NCBI RefSeq assembly: GCF_014205225.1
Contig: NZ_JACHNB010000001.1
Location: 8,351,501-8,415,500, forward strand
Direction: 5' to 3'
From: Actinoplanes octamycinicus
GTDB lineage: Bacteria > Actinomycetota > Actinomycetes > Mycobacteriales > Micromonosporaceae
Length of the DNA: 64,000 nucleotides
Both the position numbers and the translations under genes were made by a program. Shown one piece after another: positions 16,889 to 25,180 of the stretch (the stretch's first letter is position 1; every line of letters begins with the position of its first letter). The notes under the pieces were generated by a model. It was not told the DNA's origin. It saw only the letters and a list, made by a program, of their open reading frames with translations, and did not search any database.

Positions 16889-18460
16889 ATGCCTCCACGC
16901 CCGCACCGCATCCTCGGCCGTCTCGCCGCCGTCCTGGTCCTGCTCGCCCCGGCGGGCTGCACGACGGTGGCGACCCCGGCCGCCCGTCCCAGCCCGAGCC
17001 CCAGCCGGGCCGCAGTCGGAGCCGCTCCGAGCCCGCCGGGCACCGCGTCCGCGGTGCGGAGGAAGCCGAACATCGTCTTCGTGCTCACCGACGACCTGTC
17101 GACCGATCTGGTGTCCTACATGCCGAGCGTGCTCGCCCTGCAGCGGGACGGCGTCACGTTCACCGACTACACGGTCACCGATTCGCTCTGCTGCCCGTCC
17201 CGGGCGTCCATCCTCAGCGGCAAGTACCCGCACAACACCGGCATCGTGAAGAACAACGGCACCGACGGCGGGTTCAAGCTCTTCCACCGGCGCGGCGAGG
17301 AGAACGCCACCCTGGCCACCGACCTGAAGTCGGCCGGGTACCGGACGGCGTTCTACGGCAAGTACCTCAACGAGTACTGGCCACGGGCGACGTTCAACGG
17401 CGGGAAGTCGTTCTACGTGCCGCCGGGCTGGGACGACTGGGCCGTCGGCGGGAGCGCCTACCAGGGGTTCGACTACGAGTTGAACGAGAACGGGAAGGTC
17501 CGCCGGTACGGCACCGCGCCGCGGGACTACCTCACCGACGTGCTCTCCGCGAAGGCGCAGCGCTTCATCACCGCGTCGGCCGCCGCCGGGAAGCCGTTCC
17601 TGGTCGAGGTGTCCACCTTCACGCCGCACCTGCCCTACACCCCGGCGCCGCGCGACGAGCAGTCGTTCCCCGGCCTGACCGCGCCGAGGAGCCCGGCCTG
17701 GGACACCGTGCCGGTCGACGCGCCACGGTGGCTGATCGACCACTCCCCGATGCCCGCGTGGGAGAAGCGGATGATCGACACCAGTTTCCGCAAACGGGTC
17801 CAGTCGGTCCAGGCGATCGACCGGATGCTGGCCGGCCTGCGAGCGACGCTCACCGCGGCCGGGGTGGCCGGCGACACCCTGGTGGTGTTCAGTTCGGACA
17901 ACGGCTACCACATGGGCGAGCACCGGCTGAACCCCGGGAAGATGACCGCCTTCGAGACCGACATCCGGGTGCCGCTGATCGCCGCCGGCCCCGGGGTGAA
18001 GCCCGGCCACGTCGTCGAGGCGCCGGCCGAGAACGTGGACCTGCGCCCCACCTTCGCCGAGCTGGCCGGCCTGCCGGCGAACCCGCAGATCGACGGGCGC
18101 AGCCTGGTGCCGCTGCTCGCCGGGACGCTGCCGCACCAGTGGCGGACCACCGCGCTGATCGAGCACAGCGACCCGGCCACCGATCCGAAGGACCCGGACT
18201 ACAACCGCTACTCGGAGAACATCCCGCCGTCCTACGACGCGCTGCGCACCACGGCGTTCACCTACGTCGAATACGTGGACGGCAGCCGCGAGTACTACGA
18301 CCTGCGCTCCGATCCACACCAGACGGTCAACCTGGCGAGCGGCCTCGACCCGGAACGGCGCACCGAGCTGCACGAAGCCCTGCACGCGCTGAACACCTGC
18401 GCCGGCGCCCGCTCCTGCTGGGCCGCCGACCGGCTGCTCGGCGAGCGGCCTTCGCGCTGA
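16889..18460 (+). CDS. Sulfatase lipoprotein
   Basis: 523 residues. The N-terminus has a lipobox (LAPAGC, Cys24) and a Pro/Ser linker; the domain begins PNIVFVLTDDLSTD with the metal-binding Asp68-Asp69. The active-site motif C-x-P-S-R is CCPSRASILSGKYPHNTG at residues 101 onward; Cys101 would be converted to formylglycine by a generating enzyme that is not in the window. Further metal ligands fit VVFSSDNGYHMGEH. This is an alkaline-phosphatase-superfamily arylsulfatase acting outside the cell, probably on sulfated glycans or aryl sulfates. Confidence 0.9.
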   Translation: MPPRPHRILGRLAAVLVLLAPAGCTTVATPAARPSPSPSRAAVGAAPSPPGTASAVRRKPNIVFVLTDDLSTDLVSYMPSVLALQRDGVTFTDYTVTDSLCCPSRASILSGKYPHNTGIVKNNGTDGGFKLFHRRGEENATLATDLKSAGYRTAFYGKYLNEYWPRATFNGGKSFYVPPGWDDWAVGGSAYQGFDYELNENGKVRRYGTAPRDYLTDVLSAKAQRFITASAAAGKPFLVEVSTFTPHLPYTPAPRDEQSFPGLTAPRSPAWDTVPVDAPRWLIDHSPMPAWEKRMIDTSFRKRVQSVQAIDRMLAGLRATLTAAGVAGDTLVVFSSDNGYHMGEHRLNPGKMTAFETDIRVPLIAAGPGVKPGHVVEAPAENVDLRPTFAELAGLPANPQIDGRSLVPLLAGTLPHQWRTTALIEHSDPATDPKDPDYNRYSENIPPSYDALRTTAFTYVEYVDGSREYYDLRSDPHQTVNLASGLDPERRTELHEALHALNTCAGARSCWAADRLLGERPSR

Positions 18461-18577
18461 CCGCCACGGCGGGCGCGGTGTGCGAGGATCGGGCGAGAGC
18501 CGCCTTCCGGCTTCGGCCGGGCGGGCCGGCGGGAGGAGGACGACACGGCGTATCCGACGAAGCCGCTGCCCACCGGG

Positions 18578-19567
18578 GTGCTGCGGATGATCGCGGAGCA
18601 CTTCCGGCTGGGGCGGGTGGTGGCGTGCCGGCCGGTGGCGACCGGGGTGATGAACCTCAACTGGCGGGTGACCACCGACCGCGGGGACTTCGCGGTCAAA
18701 CGGGTCACGGATCGGCCGCCGGAGGCGTTCCGGGCGGCTCAGCGGATCCTGCCGGGGCTGGCCGAGCGGGGCTTCCCGGTTCCGGCGCCGCGGTGGACCG
18801 GGGAGGGCTCCGCCCTCCTGCAGATCAATGGCTTCCGGTACGCGGTCAGCGAGTGGCTGCCGGGGGCACACCCGTCCGGGAGCGGGCTTGACCCCGCGGC
18901 GTGCGGGCTGCTCGGGGACCTGGCCGGACGGCTGCACCTGGCGCTGGCCGAGCTCTGCCCGGCGGCCCCGGCGGTCCTGCCCGACCGGCCGGCGGACGCC
19001 GACCGGACCCGTGCTGAGCTGCGCCGGTACGCCGGGCTCGCGGCTCGGCGGGACGACCGGTTCGACCGGCTCGCCGGCGCCGAGATCGAGCGGCGGCTGG
19101 TGTTGCTGGACACCGCCGCCGGGCAGCGTCCGCCGGACGCGGACGTGACGCCGTGCGGCTGGACCCACGGCGACCTGCAACCGCTGAACCTGTTGATGGA
19201 CCGGGGCCGGGTCACCGGGGTGCTCGACTGGGACCGGCTCGGCGTGCGGCCCTTCGGGCTGGAGGTGCTCCGGACCGTGACGATCATGTTCAGCGCCGGC
19301 GGGCGGACCGCGCTGGACCTGGAACGATCGGCCGCGTTCGTCCGGGCATACCGGGCGCGGGTGCCGATCACCGCCGACCAGCTCGTCGACGCCGCCGACC
19401 GGCGCTGGTGGGCCCTGGCCACCGAGACCTGGCCGCTCAAACGGCACTACGACGACGGCGACGACCGGTGCGACCAGCTGTTCACCACGCGCAGCACGTT
19501 CCTGCACTGGTGGTCACGGCACCGCGCCGGCGTACGGACAATGCTGGTCGAGGCAAGCGGCCGGTGA
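18578..19567 (+). CDS. Phosphotransferase-family (APH-like) kinase
   Basis: 329 residues from the GTG at 18578. The fold is that of aminoglycoside phosphotransferase/choline kinase: FAVKRV with the ATP-binding Lys, TPCGWTHGDLQPLNLLMD holding the catalytic HGDxxxxN, and VTGVLDWDRLGVRPF with the metal Asp. The substrate is unknown. The start is uncertain: a near-ideal GGAGGAGGA ribosome site at 18532-18540 sits just before an in-frame ACG at 18545 that would read T-A-Y-P-T-K-P-L, eleven residues longer, whereas the GTG has no good site of its own. Confidence 0.8.
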   Translation: MLRMIAEHFRLGRVVACRPVATGVMNLNWRVTTDRGDFAVKRVTDRPPEAFRAAQRILPGLAERGFPVPAPRWTGEGSALLQINGFRYAVSEWLPGAHPSGSGLDPAACGLLGDLAGRLHLALAELCPAAPAVLPDRPADADRTRAELRRYAGLAARRDDRFDRLAGAEIERRLVLLDTAAGQRPPDADVTPCGWTHGDLQPLNLLMDRGRVTGVLDWDRLGVRPFGLEVLRTVTIMFSAGGRTALDLERSAAFVRAYRARVPITADQLVDAADRRWWALATETWPLKRHYDDGDDRCDQLFTTRSTFLHWWSRHRAGVRTMLVEASGR

Positions 19568-19605
19568 CGTGCCGCCGGCCCGTCGCCGGACGGACCCGGT
19601 CGTGG

Positions 19606-19980
19606 TCACCGGGAGACCGTCGCGGTGACCGGGTCGAAGTCGTCGCGGGCCTCCGGGTAGTGCGCCTCGAAGGCGGCCGGGATCATCAGGCCGTCCGGGT
19701 CGAGGTCACGGTATTCGTCGTCGAGGCGCTGTTCGTCGAGCCGGGAGATGGCGGCGGCCGGGATGTCCCGCAGCAGGCGGGCCAGGCTGTAGAGGCCGAA
19801 GTATTCGGCGGAGGAGGCGGCGGCGAGCAGCTCGGCGGGCGAGAAGCGGCCCGCCGTGACTGCCGCGCCGCTGTGCAGCAGCACCCCGTGCACCTGCAGC
19901 AGCCTGCTCAGATGCTGGTCGCCGAGGCCGGTGCCGTCATGGGCGCAGGCTCGGTTCCACACCCGGTCGACGTCGCGCAT
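19606..19980 (-). CDS. Small protein of unknown function
   Basis: 124 residues from the ATG at 19980. It is helical and acidic, with SSAEYFGLYSLARLLRDIP and DEQRLDDEYRDLDPDGLMIPAAFEAHY. No family is recognised and there is no signal peptide or membrane helix. Its first 44 bases overlap the 3' end of the serine hydrolase gene on the same strand, so it is probably in the same transcript. The high G/C third-position pattern supports coding. Confidence 0.65.
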   Translation of the reverse strand: MRDVDRVWNRACAHDGTGLGDQHLSRLLQVHGVLLHSGAAVTAGRFSPAELLAAASSAEYFGLYSLARLLRDIPAAAISRLDEQRLDDEYRDLDPDGLMIPAAFEAHYPEARDDFDPVTATVSR

Positions 19981-21328
19981 CCCCCGATGATCGCGCGTCC
20001 CGGACGCCACGGAGGCGGATTCGCGCCAGGCCGCCGAGGTGCACCAGGGCGACCAGGCCGCCGAGGGTGATCACCGCGCTGATCGGCCAGCCCAGATCGG
20101 GGGTCCAGAGCAGGGCCTGACCGAGGTCACCGCCCAGCACCGGTGGCAGGGCAGCGGCGGCCCCGGCCAGCGCCAGCCCGGTGAGAGCCCAGCACACGGT
20201 CGTCGCCGTCCGCCGCTTCCGGCGGGAGCGGAGCAGGAGCACGCCGAGCAGGACCACGACGACGGCCAGCGCGTAGGGCGTGGCGTCGAGCAGCGCGGCG
20301 CCGCCGACCGGCTGCGGTGCGCCGCCCCGGATCAGGCGGAGCACGTCGAAGGCCGCGGCCGCCAGCGCCGGGTCGCGGAGCGGGCTGTACACATCGGCCA
20401 GCAGGACCACCCCGATCCCGGCCTCCGGGGCGAGGACCACGTGCGCGAAGAACCCCGGGGTGGCGCCGGCGTGCCAGACCGCCCGGACGCCGTCGACCCG
20501 GCTCTCCCGCCAGCCGAAGCCGTATCGCGAGCCGCCGCCGATGTCGGCCCAGCCGGTGCAGCCCGGGCAGTCGGTGAGCATGGCGCTCGCGAAGCGGGTC
20601 ATCGACTCCAGGTCGGCGCCGAGGTAGCCGTACGGGAGGCCGGAGGTGTCATAGCCCGCGTCGAAGGGGCGCGGGTGGCCGAACCAGTAGCGGTGTCCCG
20701 GCGGCAGCGCCGACGCCTCCGCCGGGGTGGTGACGACCCGGCGCATGCCGAGCGGGTCCAGCACCGCCCGGTGCAGGTAGGTGCTGAACGGCTGGCCGGT
20801 GACCTGCTCGACCATCGCCCCCAGGACCATGTAGTTGGCGTCGCTGTACTCGTGGGCGGCGCCGGGCGGGTGCTCCGGTCGTACCGAGGAGAGGTCCCGG
20901 ACCGAGCGGGCCAGGCCGTCGCGGGAGTTGTCGAAGCGGTCGGTGCGGCTGGCCCACTGCGCCAGACCGCTGGTGTGGGTGAGCAGCTGGCGGACGGTGA
21001 TCCGGGCCGCGGCGGCCTCGTCGGCGAGCCGGAACCAGGGCAGGTGCGCGCGCACCGGGTCGTCGAGGTGGATCCGGCCGGTCTCGGCCAGGCGCAGGAC
21101 CGCGGTCGCGGTGAACGGCTTGGACACCGAGCCGATCAGGAACGGCGTCTGCGTGGTGGTGCCCCACGCGCCCTGCCGGAGCACGCCGTCGCGGCTCACC
21201 ACCGCCCAGGCGAGCCCGGGGATGCGGTTGGCCGCCTGATATCCGCGCAGGTAGGAGTCGATGTCGGCGGTGACCAGCGGGGCCGGGACCGGGAGCAGGA
21301 AGGCGAGCAGGAGTGCCAGGAGCCGCAT
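19937..21328 (-). CDS. Serine hydrolase, beta-lactamase class C/AmpC-like, membrane-bound
   Basis: 463 residues. A short signal segment precedes the catalytic domain: FLIGSVSK with the S-x-x-K nucleophile pair at Ser67/Lys70, LLTHTSGLAQW, and HEYSDANYMVLGAMVEQVTG where the second element is Y-S-D rather than the usual Y-S/A-N. GVRAVWHAGATPGF holds the third H-x-G triad. Four hydrophobic helices at the C-terminus (LAVVVVLLGVLLL onward) anchor it. The substrate could be D-Ala peptides or esters. It is divergent from the TetR gene, whose two palindromic sites lie between them. Confidence 0.85.
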   Translation of the reverse strand: MRLLALLLAFLLPVPAPLVTADIDSYLRGYQAANRIPGLAWAVVSRDGVLRQGAWGTTTQTPFLIGSVSKPFTATAVLRLAETGRIHLDDPVRAHLPWFRLADEAAAARITVRQLLTHTSGLAQWASRTDRFDNSRDGLARSVRDLSSVRPEHPPGAAHEYSDANYMVLGAMVEQVTGQPFSTYLHRAVLDPLGMRRVVTTPAEASALPPGHRYWFGHPRPFDAGYDTSGLPYGYLGADLESMTRFASAMLTDCPGCTGWADIGGGSRYGFGWRESRVDGVRAVWHAGATPGFFAHVVLAPEAGIGVVLLADVYSPLRDPALAAAAFDVLRLIRGGAPQPVGGAALLDATPYALAVVVVLLGVLLLRSRRKRRTATTVCWALTGLALAGAAAALPPVLGGDLGQALLWTPDLGWPISAVITLGGLVALVHLGGLARIRLRGVRDARSSGDARRRPGVEPSLRP

Positions 21329-21340
21329 ACGTGATCCCCC

Positions 21341-21364
21341 ATAACCGTATGACGATACGATTAT
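21341..21364. promoter_or_regulatory. Palindromic operator 1 between serine hydrolase and tetR
   Basis: Two 10-base arms, ATAACCGTAT and ATACGATTAT, face each other across GACG with one mismatch. It lies 13 bases from the serine hydrolase start, the usual position for a TetR-family operator. It is AT-rich in an otherwise very GC-rich region. Confidence 0.7.
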
Positions 21365-21369
21365 GAGGA

Positions 21370-21389
21370 AACCATACGGGTATATGGTT
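21370..21389. promoter_or_regulatory. Palindromic operator 2 between serine hydrolase and tetR
   Basis: A perfect inverted repeat AACCATA-CGGGTA-TATGGTT, five bases ahead of the TetR ATG. Its half-site is related to that of operator 1 (CCGTAT/CCATA). Two sites in a 66-base spacer suggest mutual repression of both divergent genes. Confidence 0.7.
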
Positions 21390-21394
21390 ATGCA

Positions 21395-22009
21395 ATGCCT
21401 CGCACCGCGGACCACGACGCCCGCCGCCGCCAAGTCGCCGATGCCGTCGAGCGGCTGGTCGCCGACGAGGGGTTCGGCGCGGTCACGGTGGCCCGGACCG
21501 CGGCGCTGGCCGGGATCTCGGTCGGCCTGGTGCAGCACTACTTCCCGAGCAAGGACGAGATGCTGCGGCACGCCTTCACCCGGCTGCGCGACCGGCTCGA
21601 CGAGCGGGTGCGGGCGCAGGTCAAGCGGGACGACCGGGCCGGCGCCCGGATCGAGGAGATCCTGCTGCGGGCGCTGACCGGGCTGCTGCCGCTGGACGAG
21701 CCGCGCCGCAGGGAGTACCGGGTGGAGCTCGCCTTCACCGGCCGGATCGCCGACAACCCGCAGCTCGCCGAGGTGCTGGCGCGGAGCAACGCGCAGGTGC
21801 GCGCGGCGCTGGCCCAGGCGGTGCACAACGGCAAGGAGTGCGGCGAGGTGCCGGCGGAGACCGACGCGGCGGCCGCCGCCGGACGCCTGCTCGCCCTGCT
21901 CGACGGGCTCAAGCTGCACGTTTACGGCGATCCGGCGGCGGTCGCGGCGAGTGACGCGCTGGCCGCCGAGCTGAGCCGGATCTTCCCCGGCCGGTGCGTC
22001 AGAGGGTGA
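21395..22009 (+). CDS. TetR-family transcriptional repressor
   Basis: 204 residues. The N-terminal HTH is ARRRQVADAVERLVADEGFGAVTVARTAALAGISVGLVQHYFPSKDEMLRHAF in pattern, with the typical GLVQHYFPSK recognition region near residues 38-50. The C-terminal part is a TetR_C-like helical ligand domain. It is divergent from the serine hydrolase, with two palindromes between, so it very probably controls that gene and itself. Its last 11 bases overlap the convergent nucleoside hydrolase gene. Confidence 0.9.
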   Translation: MPRTADHDARRRQVADAVERLVADEGFGAVTVARTAALAGISVGLVQHYFPSKDEMLRHAFTRLRDRLDERVRAQVKRDDRAGARIEEILLRALTGLLPLDEPRRREYRVELAFTGRIADNPQLAEVLARSNAQVRAALAQAVHNGKECGEVPAETDAAAAAGRLLALLDGLKLHVYGDPAAVAASDALAAELSRIFPGRCVRG

Positions 22010-22874
22010 GGATCCGGGCCAGCATCACCGGGCCGGCCGGAGCGGTCAGCGAGAGCACCGTGCGGACGTCTCCAGGACCTTCCTCGACGGTACGACCGTC
22101 CGCCTCGACCCCGATCGACAGCAGCGGCGCCTCGTCCGGGGTCACCTCGCCGACCGTGATCGCGGCGGCGAGCGGATCGTGCAGCGGGATCTCCCGGACG
22201 CCGAGCACCTGCTCGTACCCGCTGAAGTAGACCGGGACCATCTCGGCCAGCGCGCGGTGCAGCGGCGTCCCGGCGGCGCGTAGGGCCTCCCCGTCGGCGA
22301 CGGTCCAGCGGTGCTGCATGGTGACGTCGAGCGGGACCAGGGTGACCGGCCACGGCGCGGACAGCACGGTGGCGGCCGCGGCCGGGTCGTGGATGATGTT
22401 CGCCTCGGCGTGCGGGGTGCGGTTGCCCGGCACCCGGACCGCGCCGCCCATCACGGTGACCCCGGCGACCAGCTCCGGCAGGCGCGGCTCGGCGCGCAGG
22501 GCGGCGGCCAGGTTGCCGCACGGCCCGGTGGCGATCACGTGCAGCTCACCGGGGTGCCGGCGGGCGAGGTCGAGGAGCAGCGCCTCCGCCGTACGCGGAT
22601 CGGGGTCCTTCCCGACCGGCAGCGCGACCTCGCCGATGCCGTTGCCGCCGTGCACCGAGACCGCGTAGGGGTGCTCGCCGGAGCCGACCGCGACCGGGAT
22701 GTCGTCGCGACCGGCCAGCGCGAGCAGCCCCAGGGTGTTCGCGGCGGCCTGCGGCGCGGTGGTGTTGCCGTTGACGGTGCCGATCCCGGCCAGCGTGACG
22801 TCCGGATGGGCGAGCAGGTAGGCGATGGCGAGCGCGTCGTCGATGCCGGTGTCGCAGTCCAGATAGATGAGCAT
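21999..22874 (-). CDS. Nucleoside hydrolase (inosine/uridine-preferring type)
   Basis: 291 residues. The calcium-binding DxDxGxDD cluster is at the very N-terminus (LDCDTGIDDALA, Asp6, Asp8, Asp12, Asp13). Further hallmarks are GNTTAPQAAANTLGLL, LHVIATGPCGNLAAAL, VMGGAVRVPGN, and EANIIHDPAAAATVL with the conserved Asn/Asp. It cleaves ribonucleosides to base and ribose in the cytoplasm. It faces the pectate lyase gene across a 147-base spacer. Confidence 0.92.
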   Translation of the reverse strand: MLIYLDCDTGIDDALAIAYLLAHPDVTLAGIGTVNGNTTAPQAAANTLGLLALAGRDDIPVAVGSGEHPYAVSVHGGNGIGEVALPVGKDPDPRTAEALLLDLARRHPGELHVIATGPCGNLAAALRAEPRLPELVAGVTVMGGAVRVPGNRTPHAEANIIHDPAAAATVLSAPWPVTLVPLDVTMQHRWTVADGEALRAAGTPLHRALAEMVPVYFSGYEQVLGVREIPLHDPLAAAITVGEVTPDEAPLLSIGVEADGRTVEEGPGDVRTVLSLTAPAGPVMLARILTL

Positions 22875-22924
22875 GTACCAGTTCTACAGATGTTGCACCC
22901 CGCCGCGCGATCCGGTGCAAACCA

Positions 22925-22977
22925 TTGACAGCTATGGATGGCGAGCCTAGGTTCGGCGGTCAGGAAAGCGCTTACCT
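22925..22977 (+). promoter_or_regulatory. Sigma-70-type promoter and LacI-like operator of the pectate lyase gene
   Basis: TTGACA at 22925-22930 and TAGGTT at 22948-22953 are 17 bases apart. About nine bases after the -10 box lies AGGAAAGCGCTTACCT (22962-22977), a near-palindrome with the AAGCGCTT core used by LacI/GalR-family sugar repressors. Repression from just downstream of the transcription start would fit catabolite or inducer control. No matching repressor gene is in the window. Confidence 0.55.
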
Positions 22978-23021
22978 GCTGCACGAGACATCCTCATCCA
23001 TCCCCCGTTGGAGGAATCCCC

Positions 23022-23981
23022 ATGTCTCCCTCGCGTCGCACCGTCCTCGCGGCGGCGACCGCAAGCGTCCTGGCCGCCGGCGGCACCCTGGCCGCCACCC
23101 CGCTCGCCGCGGTCGCCGCCGAGTCCAGCCCGGTCGGGTTCGCCGGCCTGAACGGCGGCACCAGCGGCGGCTCGCCGGGCACCGTGGTCACGGTGACCAC
23201 GGCGGCCGCGCTCAAGTCGGCGCTCAGCTCCGGCACCTCGCAGACCGTCCGGGTGTCCGGCCTGATCGCCATCTCCGGCATGTACAGCGTCGCCTCGAAC
23301 AAGACCGTCCTCGGCGTCGGCTCCGGCTCCGGCATCACCGGTGGCGGCCTCACCCTCTCCGGCGTCCGGAACGTGATCATCCGCAACCTGGTGTTCCGCA
23401 ACGCCGGCGACGACTCGATCAACGTGCAGGAGGGCACCACCAACGTCTGGATCGACCACAACGACCTGTCCAACGGGTACGACGGGCTGATCGACATCAA
23501 GCGTGGCTCGGACTTCATCACGGTGTCCTGGAACCACCTGCACCACCACGACAAGTCGATGCTGCTCGGGCACAGCGACGACAACGGCTCCCAGGACCTC
23601 GGGCACCTGCGGGTCACCTACGTGCACAACTGGTTCGACGGGACCAACCAGCGGCATCCGCGGGTCCGGTTCGCCAACCCGGTGCACGTGCTGAACAACT
23701 ACTACAGCAACATCGGCTCGTACGGCGTCGCGTCGACCGAGAACGCCGGCGTCTTCGTCGAACGCAACTACTTCGAGAACGTGGCGAAACCGACCGTCAC
23801 CCAGACCGGCGACTCGGGCTCCGGCAACCTCAAGGTGCTGAACAACTACCGGGTCAACTCGGGCGCCGAGCAGGTGCGCAACGGGGCGAGCGTGGCGGCG
23901 ATCCCGTACTCGTACACGCCCGAGGCGAACAGCTCGGTGAAGGCGACCGTCACGGCGGGCGCCGGCACCGGCAGGATCTGA
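23022..23981 (+). CDS. Secreted pectate lyase (PL1-type)
   Basis: 319 residues after GGAGGAATCCCC. A twin-arginine-like signal (SPSRRTVLAAATASVLAAGG) leads to a parallel beta-helix: VIIRNLVFRNAGDDSINVQE, VWIDHNDLSN, GLIDIKRGSDFITVSWN, and the catalytic-type RHPRVRFANPVHVLNN. Asp residues in GDDS and DGLIDIK fit calcium binding in pectate lyase family 1. It cleaves polygalacturonate by elimination outside the cell. With the pectin esterase directly downstream it forms a two-step pectin degradation pair, although a hairpin between them suggests separate mRNA ends. Confidence 0.92.
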   Translation: MSPSRRTVLAAATASVLAAGGTLAATPLAAVAAESSPVGFAGLNGGTSGGSPGTVVTVTTAAALKSALSSGTSQTVRVSGLIAISGMYSVASNKTVLGVGSGSGITGGGLTLSGVRNVIIRNLVFRNAGDDSINVQEGTTNVWIDHNDLSNGYDGLIDIKRGSDFITVSWNHLHHHDKSMLLGHSDDNGSQDLGHLRVTYVHNWFDGTNQRHPRVRFANPVHVLNNYYSNIGSYGVASTENAGVFVERNYFENVAKPTVTQTGDSGSGNLKVLNNYRVNSGAEQVRNGASVAAIPYSYTPEANSSVKATVTAGAGTGRI

Positions 23982-23991
23982 CGTCCCCCGA

Positions 23992-24023
23992 CCGGCGGCG
24001 CCCATTCCCCGGGGCGCCGCCGG
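23992..24023 (+). terminator. Hairpin between pectate lyase and pectin esterase
   Basis: A 12-bp perfect stem (23992-24003 with 24012-24023) and 8-base loop begins 10 bases past the pectate lyase stop. It could be a terminator or an RNA-processing/stabilising hairpin. Confidence 0.65.
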
Positions 24024-24085
24024 GCAACCTTTCCGGCCCGCCGACACACCTGGGGACAGACCCCGTCCCCGGAAGGATTTCCCCG

Positions 24086-25105
24086 ATGCCGCTGTCCCTC
24101 ACCCGCCGCGGGCGCACCGTCGCCGGCGCCGCCTCGGTCGCCGCCGCTGCCGCCCTGGCCGGCACCATGCTGACCGGAACCGGTCAAGCCGCCACCGCCC
24201 TGACCGTCGCCGCCGACGGCACCGGCGACTACACCACCATCCAGGCCGCGGTCGCCGCCGCCTCGACCGGCACGGTGATCACCATCAAGGCCGGCACGTA
24301 CCAGGGCCAGGTGAAGATCCCGGCCGGCAAATCCGGCATCACCCTGCAGGGCGCCACCGGCAACTCCGCGGACGTGATCATCACCGGGAACACGCCGGCC
24401 TCGACCGCCGGGACGGCCGGCAGCGCCACCGTCCACAACCTCGCCCCGAACAGCACGATCAAAGGCCTGACGATGCAGAACACGTACGGCAAGGGCAGCC
24501 AGGCACTGGCCTTGTACGCGGCCGGCGACCGGCAGGTCTACCGCAACGTGCAGATGAAGGGATACCAGGACACCTTCCTGTCCTGGGGCGGCACCGGCAG
24601 CGCCCAGGTCCGCCAGTACGTCTACAAGTCCTACATCTCCGGCGCGGTGGACTTCATCTACGGCAACGGCGCGGTGGTCGTCGACAGCACCACGATCGAG
24701 TCGGTGAACATCGGCTCCACGTCGAACAACGGCTACATCACGGCGGCCGCCACGGACGACAGCAACGCCTACGGCATCCTGATCACCCGGTCCACGCTGA
24801 AAAGCTCGGCCGCCGCCCAGACGGTGGCACTCGGCCGCTGCTGGCACGCCGGCAACGCGGCGGACGCCATCGGCCAGGTGGTGATCCGGGACTCGACGCT
24901 CGGCGGCCACGTCCGGCAGGCCGGCGCCTGGCAGGACATGAGCGGCTTCTCCTGGAAGACGTGCCGCTTCAAGGAGTACAACAACACCGGCGCGGGCGTC
25001 ACCAACGGCACGCCGGACCGGCCGCAGCTGACCGCCGCCGCGGCGGCGAACTACACGGCGCAGAAATACCTGGCCGGCGCCGACGGCTGGAACCCGATTC
25101 CGTAG
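24086..25105 (+). CDS. Secreted pectinesterase (CE8)
   Basis: 339 residues following a GGAAGGA site. Signal peptide MPLSLTRRGRTVAGAASVAA carries a twin-arginine-like RR and ends near GQAA. The beta-helix domain shows all pectin methylesterase elements: LTVAADGTGDYTTIQAAVAA, ALYAAGDRQVYRNVQMKGYQDTF with the catalytic Asp in YQDT, SGAVDFIYGNGAVVVDS with the second Asp, and ALGRCWH in place of LGRPW. It removes methyl groups from pectin so that the neighbouring lyase can cleave it. Confidence 0.93.
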   Translation: MPLSLTRRGRTVAGAASVAAAAALAGTMLTGTGQAATALTVAADGTGDYTTIQAAVAAASTGTVITIKAGTYQGQVKIPAGKSGITLQGATGNSADVIITGNTPASTAGTAGSATVHNLAPNSTIKGLTMQNTYGKGSQALALYAAGDRQVYRNVQMKGYQDTFLSWGGTGSAQVRQYVYKSYISGAVDFIYGNGAVVVDSTTIESVNIGSTSNNGYITAAATDDSNAYGILITRSTLKSSAAAQTVALGRCWHAGNAADAIGQVVIRDSTLGGHVRQAGAWQDMSGFSWKTCRFKEYNNTGAGVTNGTPDRPQLTAAAAANYTAQKYLAGADGWNPIP

Positions 25106-25180
25106 GCGCGGCGATCCGCGGCGTCCGGCACGGCGCGGGAGCGGGTCGGGTATCGTCCTCGCTCACTGTCGAGGAACGGG

